Positions 32,901-42,923 of a DNA stretch of 64,000 bases are shown one piece after another. The number at the start of each line of letters is the position of its first letter. Position 1 is the first letter of the stretch. The stretch lies in the NCBI GenBank assembly GCA_019787685.1, contig JAHNUO010000017.1, positions 620,001 through 684,000 of the forward strand. Reading direction: 5' to 3'. This DNA comes from Chiua virens. Its lineage: Eukaryota; Basidiomycota; Agaricomycetes; Boletales; Boletaceae. The notes beneath the pieces are model-generated. The model did no database searches and had not been told where the DNA came from. It saw only the letters and a list, made by a program, of their open reading frames with translations. The position numbers and the translations under genes are program-made.

Positions 32901-33566
32901 AGAACAGAGTGAGATCCCCTTCAGTCGGTACAGAGTGATCCAACCCTGATCCATTCCACTTTAAGCTTTGAGCAACCGCCATTGTCTGGAGACCCTCACG
33001 AGCTCTTGGTAGCAGTCCTGAAAATTTCCCAATCAGTAACTGATATCCAGATTGGCACATTGCGCCTTACTGGAACCATATGTGGGAAAGCATTGGAGGT
33101 AATCCGGCAGAGCTTACTGAAATAGTTCATCGCCAATGTGCCACACTCCACATTATCTCTCAAGAAATCATCCAGGACACAGAATGTAAACACCGTTTTC
33201 AGCTGAATTGTACTCGGAGCGAACAGCTGAGCATGGAAAAGCTGCACATGTTTCGCCGGAGCATTGGTGCATTGACAATACAATATCTTCCAGAAATGAA
33301 CGCCGGATGTGTCCACAACAGTGATAGATTCATGTTTGCCAGGCATCTTAAATGTGCCGGCATATCCGCCATGTCTGCATCTTCCCAGGCCTCCTTGTTG
33401 TTGTCTGAAATGGATGTGTTGGCATCAGCGTCAGCACTGGGACACGGAGACCCTTCATGGCTGACATGAATTTCTATCCCGGCCTATCATATTGATATTA
33501 TTACAGTATATTCATTGGATTTGATCGCATGACTTACCAGTTGGAGAGAGGAATCATCACAATGCC
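29929..33566 (-). pseudogene. KDZ transposase, catalytic core and C-terminus
   Basis: Minus-strand exons continue from the N-terminal part at 14,293. Landmarks in order: VVDTSGVHFWKILYCQC, VQLFHAQLF, FCVLDDFLRDNVECGTLAMN, MNYFSKLCRITSNAFPH, SLKWNGSG, CARHGCFYPRGMVDFQKGE, VVFYDVNCQYMKKLWHRL, GAWHIHGHRQECLARY, then FIPWAGRVDSEIMETLW. The C-terminus has GKHHGSHGSISWIMDRF, FWSTNIPCDTEVDNWMSE and YRVHWLQAKALRDW. These are hallmark KDZ (Kyakuja-Dileera-Zisupton) sequences. Solo LTR E2 splits the last exon at FFWYKA; the frame then runs to a TAG at 29,929-29,931. Most core exons have clean splice borders and open frames, so decay is concentrated in the N-terminal part and insertions. Confidence 0.85.
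30092..30733 (+). mobile_element. solo LTR E2 in KDZ last exon
   Basis: 642 bp, TGTTACAATC to GGTTGTTACA, flanked by CCTTG on both sides. It is the same family as E1. It has a TATATAA box near 30,540 and an AACAAAGTTC tract about 35 nt downstream. Confidence 0.9.
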
Positions 33567-33931
33567 TGTCAAAACTGAGAACTCCAGTTTGCTCCGGTTG
33601 CTCCTAAGCAACTCCGAGGAGTAAGTGTCCCCCACTTGCACAAGCCTATCTCTGGAGTAATCCGGAGATACTTGGAGTTGACATGTGCACCCGGACTTTC
33701 TATTCCTTTTGTTCTTCTCCTTTCAGACTTGCTTATTTTAGGTTTAGAGTTCTCTATCTTATTTGAGCATAGCTCCACCCATAGGTATTTATTCAAACCT
33801 TCATCTTTTTTACTCCTCAGTCATTTGCTACCACCTTGGGCAGTGGCTGAGGTAAGTCCCTAATCATTGCATTGTTATAACATTACTCATTCATGTAGTG
33901 GGCATATCCTGCCCTTACTTAGATTTTGACA
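33567..33931 (+). repeat. copia 5' LTR
   Basis: 365 bp, TGTCAAAACT to ATTTTGACA. It is preceded by ATGCC, matching the ATGCT outside the partner LTR at 14,294. Confidence 0.85.
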
Positions 33932-33944
33932 GGTTATGAGCCCC
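33932..33944 (+). promoter_or_regulatory. copia primer-binding site (initiator tRNA-Met anticodon arm)
   Basis: GGTTATGAGCCCC starts directly after the LTR. Its reverse complement, GGGGCTCATAACC, contains the anticodon arm of yeast initiator tRNA-Met (GGGCUCAUAACC), as in copia and Ty5 half-tRNA priming. Confidence 0.75.
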
Positions 33945-34100
33945 AGTTGCTCCCTCTAGCTCCAGAAACTCAAACACCTTTTGATCGCAACCTCCGCGCG
34001 TTTTTCCCATGCTACTCCGGTCTGGTCCGACCCCGTCTTCACCTGACCCCAGGGTCCAGACTTCTCTCACTAAGACACTTAGCATTTTCTGCTACTGAAC

Positions 34101-35111
34101 ATGTTGGAACTGAAAACCTCTGAAGTCAGCTCCTGTCCCATGTTGACAAGCCCTTCAGATTTCCAAATCTGGAAACTCCAAATTACTGCCAAACTTCGCT
34201 GGGAGAAAGTTCTTGGAGTCGTCACAGGCACAGATCCAAATCCAACCTCATCTGCAACTCCGAGTTCCTCTAGTTCCTCCAGAGCGAAAGCATCATCTCC
34301 ATCTGCTGAAGACATCCGAAAGTGGACTGAACACGATGAGAAAGTGCATGGAATTATCCAAGACCACATCTCTGATGCGCTACTCCTGAAAACGCACATG
34401 CACACAACAGCAAAAGCGCTCTTTGACACCATTGTAGCCATCCATGAAACATCCAACCTTGCCTCCACATTCTACTCCTACCAGCAACTCTTCTCCTCCA
34501 TGTGGAACTCTGGAACCATCTCCAAGCACACTGCATCCATCCGAACTTTAGAAACCAAGCTCGCTGGGATGAAGTTCTCCATCGACTCCAAGGTACTTGC
34601 ATTCATTCTCCTAAACTCACTCCCCAAAAGTCCAGAGTGGAATGCCTTTGCCTCCTCCATGATCAACACCACCAAGGACAGCAAACTCACCTTTGACACT
34701 GTGGAGACACGCATCCACACAGAAGAGTCACACCTCAACCCCTCCAGAGCTCCAAACTCCATGCACAAGGCCCAACAAAAATTCAACAAGCGCCCTGGCA
34801 AGTCTGATGCCTGGTGCGAACACCACCAGTACTCTGGACACACCACAGACCAGTGCCACACATATGCAGAGTGGGTCGAGGATCTCCAAAAGGGGAGGTG
34901 GAAAGGAAAAGGAAAAGAGAAGGCAAACATTTTGGAGGATCCTCTGGAATCACATTCTGGCCCTCCAAAACAAGCACATGTAGCTAGTGCCCGTGTAACC
35001 AAGTCCTTAATCAAACATGTTCAGGCCTGCTTGTCATCTGATGCAAGCCGTAAAACCTCCGAACAAATCATCATTGACTCCAGCGTGACATCACACATGA
35101 TGCCGCACTGA
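34101..35111 (+). CDS. gag: copia Gag
   Basis: A 336-codon frame with an ATG at 34,101. It has the copia capsid core (SDFQIWKLQITAKLRWEKVL, KALFDTIVAIHETSN, LETKLAGMKFSIDSKVLAFI) and a Cys/His motif WCEHHQYSGHTTDQCHTYAE (C-x3-H-type variant). It runs into the protease start (IIDSSVTSHM) and stops at 35,109-35,111, where an open pol frame would be expected. The protease Asp-Ser motif reads DSS. Confidence 0.75.
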   Translation: MLELKTSEVSSCPMLTSPSDFQIWKLQITAKLRWEKVLGVVTGTDPNPTSSATPSSSSSSRAKASSPSAEDIRKWTEHDEKVHGIIQDHISDALLLKTHMHTTAKALFDTIVAIHETSNLASTFYSYQQLFSSMWNSGTISKHTASIRTLETKLAGMKFSIDSKVLAFILLNSLPKSPEWNAFASSMINTTKDSKLTFDTVETRIHTEESHLNPSRAPNSMHKAQQKFNKRPGKSDAWCEHHQYSGHTTDQCHTYAEWVEDLQKGRWKGKGKEKANILEDPLESHSGPPKQAHVASARVTKSLIKHVQACLSSDASRKTSEQIIIDSSVTSHMMPH

Positions 35112-35293
35112 TTGTGGTTCCGCACTTATGCACCATTCCAAACTCCGAGCCCCATCACCCTCAGAAATGAGTCAACAGCACACACGATCAGATCCAGAAG
35201 TGTCATAGTACAATCCAAGGTAAAAGGAGAAACATACAAGATCACCCTAAGCAATGTACTCCTCGTCCCGGATTTTCACCTATCACTCATCTC
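35112..35293 (+). pseudogene. copia protease remnant
   Basis: Continues the frame after the stop with NVLLVPDFHLSLIS, the conserved end of the copia protease domain, then is cut by gypsy B exactly at the ATCTC duplication. The reading resumes at 42,924 (VNQLLAVGLSTLF). Confidence 0.75.
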
Positions 35294-35978
35294 TGTTACG
35301 ATAGTTCCGGGTAGGACCTAACGTAGCCGCAAAAGCGCCAAGTACCAAGTGGCTGCGATAACTCAAACAACCACCACTTGATACGTGGTGCGCTGAAGAG
35401 TCGAACGAGGGTTTCTGGTCAGCGGGTTGCTACCAGAGAGACGAGTGAAAACTCAGGCATTGCTGAGAGTTGTCTGGTTGGGAATCTATACCCGAGGGAC
35501 GGTCGAGGGTCGAGGTTAACTATGATGAGTCCGAGTGTTCAAGGAGGACTATGAGTAGTCCGGTCGAGTGGTCACAAACGCTGTGGCGAGTAGAGCAGAG
35601 ATACTCAGCTAGATTGCGGAGATCAAGACTCGAGTACATGGGTATCTCTGCGAGGTATTTATACTATGAGAACTGCGCACAGACCAAGTAACTAAAAGAG
35701 GGAGGCCAGAAGAGCGGAAGAGCGAAAGGCCAAAAAGGGTGCGCAGTAATCACAAAAGGAAATCATACGATGCGAAGGCAACGGACGATGACGAAGATGA
35801 AATGACAAATGCGAGGTCATCGGATGATGACGAGAAAAGAAGAACGTAAGCACACGGGTAAGGCCGGTGTGGAGTTACAAAGGTAAAAGAGAACGAGTAC
35901 GGATGAACATACAAGGATATGAGGATATCTGAGTGAAGTGAAGAAGTACAAGCGAGAGAGAAGAAAGAAATTGTAACA
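35294..35978 (-). repeat. gypsy B 3' LTR
   Basis: 685 bp, TGTTAC...GTAACA; the purine tract CCGGGGGTAA adjoins it at 35,979-35,988 in element sense. Confidence 0.9.
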
Positions 35979-36020
35979 TTACCCCCGGAGTACGATCAAA
36001 GCACCAAGCGAAGATCATCT

Positions 36021-39000
36021 CTAGAAATCAAACGCATCACAGACAGGACTGCCGGTGATATTAGCATACCCCTCATTGTCGATGGGGTCATCACATGGGG
36101 AGACCGAGCGTCGGTCAGGAGACACGGAACGCTGTCGCGCATGGCGGCGGGCTCGTTGAGGTGGGGGTATAGGGAGTATGGAGCGGCCGTTGCGGCAAGA
36201 CGAAGAAGACGAGTTCGTCGAGGAGGACGACATGGAGGGGATAGCAGGGTGAGGCGAGCGTCTGGTCCAAGTGTTTCCAGCGGCCACAGGAGTAAGCCGG
36301 TTGGCAAGAGGGATGCGAGCGCGTACCCGAGGAGGTCATCCAGGGCAGCGGGACTGGATATGACCTGGGGCCCAGGTAAGACAGATGGGGCATTGGTACA
36401 TAGGGCACTCGACGCGGACATGGCCGAGTTTTCGGCATTCGAAGCAAGCTTCATGCCATCGGGGGTGATCGTCGGGGAGGGATACCTGACCGGTCCGAAA
36501 CATCAGTTCAGCTTCGGTGCGGTTGCAAGCGAGCATCTCTTCCTCGGTAAAGGGAGAGGAAGAGGCGGATGGGGTGGAGGACGGGCGAGTGGGAGGGGCC
36601 ATTCGGCGAGAGAGGTCCGCTTGGTAGCAGTGGAGATCTTCCAGGAATTCGCCCATCTGCATCTGATGGAGGGTGTGCTCGATGTAGGCGCGGATATGGT
36701 CGTGGATTTGTCCGGTAACCACGGAGAGGAGGTGGGAGTGATGATCACGACCAAGTAGGTCGGACTGGATGAAGGTGAGGCGCTCACATTGGAGATACGC
36801 CAAGTAGAGTGCGTTGAGCGGGGAGTTCAAGTCGAGGTGGTGCTCAATGGGGAAAGCCATCGTGGGATCTAGGATGAGTTTGTGCATGTGGTGAAAGTAC
36901 TCTGGGGAGGACGATGAAGAACAAATGGTGTGGGAATGGTAAGGTAGGTCTACCACCTGGAGAGGAGAATGAATGCGACTAGGGCGCTCAGAAGGAACAG
37001 GCCATTGAGAAGGAGCTCCCCATCCTGCGGAGGCAACTGCTGAAGCAGCTGGAGAAGGGGGTCGGGTGGACTCCGTGAGGGAGGACTCGGTGGAGAGGGT
37101 GGAAACATTGGAGGCAGGCATAGCCGGCGGTGGGAGTGGTAGGTGAGGGATGGACGCGGTCGGGGTGAAGACAGGGACGGAGTGGATGATTTCGTTCTCA
37201 AAGTCAGGGGTAGAGCACGAACAGTAGGTCATTATTGCCTTGACAGAGACGGGTGGTGGTGGTCTGAGCGGGGAGCGAGGTGGTCTAGGGGGTGCTGCGG
37301 AGGGAAAGTCCTTGGGATGGGTCCGCTTATAAGCGTCAACGGTATCCTTGGCGTTTCCAAGATTGGTTTCGGGTTCCCATGAGTCGTCCGCAGCAGAATA
37401 CCCTTTCCATCGGATCAGGAACTTGCGGTTTTGCGGGTTCCGTGTGTGGCGCAAGATCCGCTCGATTTCATATTCTTCTTCCCCGGCGATAAGGTCAGGG
37501 GGTGGTTTTGGGAAGTTCGGGCCGTAGGTTTCTGTTTCGCTACAGGGCGATAACAGGGAAGCGTGGAAAACTGGATGGATCTTCCAGGTCTTGGGGAGGC
37601 GAAGGCGATAGGTGAGCGGAGAAAGGACTTCCGTGATGGAGAAGGGTCCTTCTCGGCGAGATGTGAGTTTCGGGGAGATGAGCTCCCATTTCAGGTTTCG
37701 GGCTTCAAGCCAGACTTGGTCTCCTTTGGAGAACGGTTTGAATTTGCGGAAGGACCGAGCTTTCATGGCTTGGCGGGCGAGTTTGTGTGCGGCAAGAGCT
37801 TCATCTCGAGCTGCAGAGAGGATGTCAAGACGTTCCTTGACGGCGGGGAGGTTGGTGTCGGCGATGATTGTGGGTAGTGGACGGGGTTCATATCCCATCA
37901 TCAAGAAGAATGGCGACTTGCCGGTCACTGAATGAGGGCGGTGGTTGTGCGCAAATTCAGCCATAGGGATTAAGTTGGCCCATTTCTCCAGATTGTTTTG
38001 GCAATACATGCGGAGATAGGTTTCAACTTCTTGGTTGACTCGTTCCATCTCGCCATCGGATTGGGGATGGTAGGTGGTGGACAGGGAGAGGCGGTATCCG
38101 ATAAGCCGGGAGAGCTCTTTTGCGAAAGCAGAAGCGAACTGCGGGCCACAGTCGGAGATGATCTTGTTGTAGAGACCGAATCAAGTGTATACTTTGTGGA
38201 AAAAGAGACAGGCTATACCTGCCGAGTCGGCGGTTTTTATGGTGGGGCAAAGAATTACCCCCTTCATGAGGCCGTGGTCGACCACGACCATGAGAGAGTC
38301 ATAGCCCTCCACGGAGGTGGGAAGATCCGTGATGAGGTCCACGGACACATTCTGGAAGGGTCGAGAGCAAGCGGAGGGAATCAGGGATAAAGGAGGGGTG
38401 GTCAGGTGGGTATTGACCTTGTGTTGCTGGCAAGCTGTGCAACCAGAGACGTAGGAATGGACAAAGGAGGCAAGGCCCGGCCACCAGAATTCGGCGGCGA
38501 CGAGCTGGCGAGTTTTCAGAAATCCGGGGTGTCCGGCCAAGTGGGAGTCATGGTGTCGAGCAACAATTTGTTGCCGGAGTTTGAGGTTAGGTGGGACGTA
38601 GACGCGGCCCTGGTAGGTTAGGACACTGGCGTCGTATTTCCAATCAAAGAGACGGGCTCGGAATGACGAGGGGAGGCCGCCATCAAGAGCGTTTAGAGTG
38701 TCCAGGACCAGTGGGTCGTCGGCTGACGATTTGGCTATCAGGGACTGTAGGTCAAGGGTAACGAGGTTGACGAAAACGTCGTCAGGGAGGAGGGTGACAT
38801 TCTCGTTATCCGAGTCGGAGGTGATATGATCCAGATGGCGGGAGAGTGCGTCAGGACCATCTAGGAGTTTCCCGGGAACATGGGAGAACGTCAGGTCGAA
38901 GTCGGCGAGATCAAGTAGCCAACGAGCTTGTCGGCGGTTCAAGTTTTGTGGTTGATGGAAGTACATCAAGTTCTTGTGGTCAGAGAAGACCGTCACGGGG

Positions 39001-40930
39001 TGCGCACTTCCACGGAGGTGGTGGCGCCAGGCTTTGAGGGAACAGATGACCGCAAGGAGTTCACGATCGTAGATGTCGTAGTTTCTCTCGGTGGCATTGA
39101 ACGACTGAGAGAGGTAGGAGCAAGGCTTCCAGTCACCGTTTACGTCGGTCTGGAGGAGTATGCCACCGGTTGCGTATTTAGAAGTGTCGGTAGCAATGGC
39201 GAAGGGTCGAGCAGTGTCGGGAAACCGGAGTACCGGATCCGTGGTGAAGGCCTTCTTAAGGCGTTCAAAGGCATTGATCTGGGGGGGTCCCCAAGCCCAA
39301 GGAGCGTCTTTCTTGGTGAGATCGACGAGAGGACGAGCGATGGTCGAGTAGTCGGGAATGAACCGACGGTAGAAGTTGGCAAAGCCCATGAACGATCTTA
39401 CGTCTTTGAGCTTGGTAGGGGTTGGCCAGTCGGCGATACCGGCTACCTTGACAGGGTCCATGGCGAGTTCACCTGGTCGGGCGATCATGCCAAGGTATTC
39501 TACTTCGGTGGTGGCGAAGTGGCATTTTTCGAGTTTCAAGTGAAGGTCGAGTTCCTTCATGCGGGCTAGAACGCGTTTGGTGTGCTCAGTGTGGGTCGCC
39601 TTGTCTTCAGAGAAGATGAGGAGGTCGTCCATGTAAATGACAAGCCATCCTTCAGCGATCATGTCGCGGAAAGAGTCGTTCATGAAACATTGGAATGTCG
39701 CGGGGGAGTTGGTCAGTCCGAAGAACATGACCGTTGGTTCGAAGAGGCCGCAGTGGGTGATGAAGGCGGCTTTCCATTGGTGTCCGTCCTTGATACAAAC
39801 GTTGTTGTAGCCCCATCGGACATCAAACTTGGTGAACAGTTTGGCGTCCTTTAGCTTGTCGACGAGGTCAGAGATAAGGGGAAGGGGGTAGGCATTGCGA
39901 ACAGTGTGTTCGTTGACGTAGCGGTAATCTTGGCAAGGACGGAGTTTGCCATCCTTCTTCTTGATGAAGAAAAAGGGGGAGGCCTGCGGAGAGTTGGAAG
40001 GGCGGATCTTGCCATTGGCAAGGTGTTCGTCGATGAAGTCATTGGTGGCCTTGCGCTCGTCTGGGGACAAGGGGTAGACCTTTCCGACCTTTGGTATGAA
40101 GGTGTCTTTCAGATGGATTTCGTGGTCGCAAGACCTTGAGGGAGGCATCTGATTGAAGGGTTCCTTTGCGAATACAGATTCGAATTCCGAGTATTCTGAA
40201 GGGAGGGTGATCTTGGGTTTCTTCGCTGCGGCCGCAAGGGCAGTAGCATTGGTGAGCTTCTCGGGTTGGGTGGTCCGAATGAAGCGTTGTCCTGCACGCA
40301 TAACGCGGTTGACAGAGTGTTGCACGGATTGGGTCGTAAAACGGTGCCCAGTTTCGGTGCTGAGGTAGTCGTAGAGTTTGCCATCCCATATGGGATCGAC
40401 ATCGAGGTGGCGAACGGGACGGATGGGGGGTGGATGAGCAAGTTTGGCAGAGTGTTTCGGTTCGTCGGTGGTGATGGGAGGGAGGTCCAGTTCAGGAGCG
40501 GACACAGTGATGGTTTTGGCGACCCAATCGATGATCGGATTGGTTGCCTTAAGCCAGGGGAGTCCTAGGATGACGTTTTCCGAACCACAATGGATGATGT
40601 GGAACTTTATGTGCTGGAGTACTCTGCCAAGAGCAATCCGGAGGGTGGTAGTGAATTTGATATCACCATTCTTGTTCGTGGTGGAATCGATGTTCCTAAC
40701 CGGGATAGGTTTCGGGAGACGATCCTTCGGGAACTTGTGTTTCTGGACAAAATGCCAGTCAATGCAGTTGATTCCGGCCCCTGAGTTGATGAGGGCGCGG
40801 GTGTCAATGTCTTGAGAAGTAGCGGTAACGTTCAATCTAACTGGGATTTGCATAGATTGGGATGAAAGCTCAGCTACAAGTACATGGGTACGAGAGTGGG
40901 AAGATACCGGCGTCGAATCGGTCTTCCTCC
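36021..40930 (-). pseudogene. pol: gypsy B Pol with two nonsense codons
   Basis: Open in the -1 frame relative to gag from the slippery site. Protease GINCIDWHF is preceded by NSG in place of DSG (AAC at 40,785-40,787, a CpG to CpA change). RT follows (KKDGKLRPCQDYRYVNEHT, YMDDLLIF intact), then RNase H (YDIYDRELLAVI), the integrase HHCC finger (HHDSHLAGHPGFL, CTACQQHK), the DDE core (PQFASAF, HPQSDGEMERVNQE), the chromodomain (EEEYEIERILRHTRNPQN, FLIRWKGYSAADDSWEPE), and zinc knuckles CFECRKLGHVRVEC and CPICLTWAPGHIQSRC. TGA codons interrupt at 38,181-38,183 and about 36,336-36,338; gypsy A has a sense codon at each (Gln and Arg). Confidence 0.85.
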
Positions 40931-42157
40931 TTAAAAACCCATGACCGGGGTGGTCACCTTGTTGACGCTCATGGCGTCCTCATCATCTTCCTCCACTTCT
41001 ACTAAAGCGGGGATTGGTTCCGGTTTCGGGGCGGTCTTCCGAACCTTCTTGGAGGAGGATACGGGCGGGTTCTTGGTCGAGAATGCTGTGCAAGTGGACG
41101 TTTGATGTCCCGGTTTGCGGCAGTGGAAGCAAAGTTTTTGTTTGAAGCATCGCTTTTGCTCAGCTTCAGTAAGCTTTGGGACGTAGATGGCGTCTACGTC
41201 CATGGCGTCAGGGTCTCGCTCCTTCTTGCGAGGGTGGTTGTCGTGGAAAACGACGGCGGCGGTGGGTTTCTTGTTTCGACGGGTGATCTCGTCGGCGTGT
41301 TCCCATTGAGTCTTGAAATGGATGGCTTGGGTATACCACTTGTCGATCGTGGTAGGGACCATATCCATTCCCTGGATGCTTCTCATGAGGGATGGTGGGA
41401 GGCCGGCAGCGAAGAAGTTGATAAGGACGGAGTCAGAGCCGGCGAGCCCTGCGGTGACGACCTTGTTGCGGAAGGAGGAGATATACGAGGGGACGTCCTC
41501 GTTCTTGGTGGAGCGGGTGGTGGATAACCAGGTGATAGCGTCGCCTTTGGTGTTGTGGTGTTCGAAGTCCTTTTGGAACTCCGTCTGCCAGTCGGTCCAG
41601 GTACCAAAAGATCTTGCTACAATGGACTTGGTGCAGAATGTGTCGGCCCAAGTCAAAGCAGATCCTTCGGTCATGAACGAGAGCGCGAAGGCAACTCGTT
41701 TGTTTTCAGTGTTGTAGACATCTTCGTTGACGAAGAGGTAGGTGGCGACGTCGTTGAGCCAGGGTATGGCCCGATCGTAGGATCCATCGAAGGCGGACGG
41801 TTTTCTGAGACGAAGTTCGACTGCCTTGTTAGACATGTTGCTAGATGAGGTGGGGGTGGTCAACGATGGTCCTAGGGTTGGGACTATCGAGGGCAAAGGG
41901 TTCCGGATAGATGGTGGTCTGGGGTTCGGCCTTCGTGGGGTCGTAGGGGACGCGAAGGTGGCAAGTGCAGGGAGGTCAAGTGTTTGGTGAAGACAGTCAG
42001 CTAGTTGCTGGGTTTTGTCCTCCAAGTCAATGTGTTCAACGTTGATGTCGAAGTCTGCTTCCTGGGGTTCAGAAAGTGGGGTCAAGGGTTCAGGGTTTTC
42101 ATCGGATAAGTCAGACGACGGAGTATGGGAGGCTTGGAGGTTCCAAGCTGGGTTCAA
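40931..42157 (-). CDS. gag: gypsy B Gag
   Basis: The capsid core is VELRLRKPSAFDGSYDRA, ALSFMTEGSALTWADTF and TYISSFRNK-type motifs, with a CCHC knuckle CFHCRKPGHQTSTC near the C-terminus. The first ATG is at 41,836 (MSNKAVEL). The frame is open and conserved in copy D for over 100 codons upstream of it (NVEHIDLEDKTQQLADCL here, NVDHLDSEDETQQLAECL in D), so a non-AUG start or upstream exon is possible. It ends GGT TTT TAA, overlapping a G_GGT_TTT slippery heptamer. Confidence 0.8.
   Translation of the reverse strand: MNPAWNLQASHTPSSDLSDENPEPLTPLSEPQEADFDINVEHIDLEDKTQQLADCLHQTLDLPALATFASPTTPRRPNPRPPSIRNPLPSIVPTLGPSLTTPTSSSNMSNKAVELRLRKPSAFDGSYDRAIPWLNDVATYLFVNEDVYNTENKRVAFALSFMTEGSALTWADTFCTKSIVARSFGTWTDWQTEFQKDFEHHNTKGDAITWLSTTRSTKNEDVPSYISSFRNKVVTAGLAGSDSVLINFFAAGLPPSLMRSIQGMDMVPTTIDKWYTQAIHFKTQWEHADEITRRNKKPTAAVVFHDNHPRKKERDPDAMDVDAIYVPKLTEAEQKRCFKQKLCFHCRKPGHQTSTCTAFSTKNPPVSSSKKVRKTAPKPEPIPALVEVEEDDEDAMSVNKVTTPVMGF
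40934..40940 (-). promoter_or_regulatory. -1 ribosomal frameshift heptamer, gypsy B
   Basis: G_GGT_TTT sits immediately before the gag TAA. The -1 frame is open from here into protease and has no ATG for about 26 codons. In D the same site reads A_GGT_TTT, explained by CpG decay of an ancestral ACGGGT. Confidence 0.7.
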
Positions 42158-42225
42158 GAGTGGACGGGTGGGAGGTCGTCCGGCAATGGTGGGCAGCTAG
42201 CTGCGCGAAGGCAGGCTATATAGGT

Positions 42226-42236
42226 AGTCTTGATCT
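42226..42236 (-). promoter_or_regulatory. gypsy B self-priming PBS
   Basis: In element sense AGATCAAGACT lies 2 nt after the 5' LTR. It is the exact 11-nt complement of AGTCTTGATCT in the LTR about 33 nt past the TATA box. Confidence 0.75.
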
Positions 42237-42238
42237 TA

Positions 42239-42923
42239 TGTTACGATAGTTCCGGGTAGGACCTAACGTAGCCGCAAAAGCGCCAAGTACCAAGTGGTTG
42301 CGATAACTCAAACAACCACCACTTGATATGTGGTGCGCTGAAGAGTCGAATGAGGGTTTCTGGTCAGCGGGTTGCTACCAGAGAGATGAGTGAAAACTCA
42401 GGCATTGCTGAGAGTTGTCCAGTTGGGAATCTATACCCGAGGGACGGTCGAGGGACGAGGTTGACTATGATGAGTCTGAGTGTTCAAGGAGGACTATGAG
42501 TAGTCCGGTCGAGTGGTCACAAGCGCTGTGGCGAGTAGAGCAGAGATACTCAGCTAGATTGCGGAGATCAAGACTCGAGTACATGGGTATCTCTGTGAGG
42601 TATTTATACTACGAGAACTGCGCATGGACCAAGTAACTAAAAGAGGGAGGCCAGAAGAGCGGAAGAGCGAAAGGCCAAAAAGGGTGCGCAGTAATCACAA
42701 AAGGAAATCGTACGATGCGAAGGCAACGGACGATGATGAAGATGAAATGACAAATGTGAGGTCATCAGATGATGACGAGAAAAGAAGAACGTAAGCACAC
42801 GGGTAAGGCCGGTGCGGAGTTACAAAGGTAAAAGAGAATGAGTACAGATGAACGTATGAGGATATGAGGATATCTGAGTGAAGTGAAGAAGTACAAGCAA
42901 GAGAGAAGAAAGAAATTGTAACA
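42239..42923 (-). repeat. gypsy B 5' LTR
   Basis: 685 bp, matching 35,294-35,978 with mostly CpG-transition differences (ATACG/ATATG, GAACG/GAATG, GTCCG/GTCTG). Confidence 0.9.

Larger units (their letters stand above)
35294..42923 (-). mobile_element. gypsy B: near-complete chromodomain Ty3/gypsy element
   Basis: 7,630 bp with 685-bp LTRs at 35,294-35,978 and 42,239-42,923 and a 5-bp duplication ATCTC on both sides. It is inserted in copia. Order (minus strand): LTR, self-primer PBS, gag, pol (protease, RT, RNase H, integrase, chromodomain, C-terminal zinc knuckles), purine tract, LTR. Two in-frame TGA codons and a changed protease Asp leave it inactive, but it is the best-preserved member of its family here. 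LTR differences are mainly CpG transitions. Confidence 0.9.
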
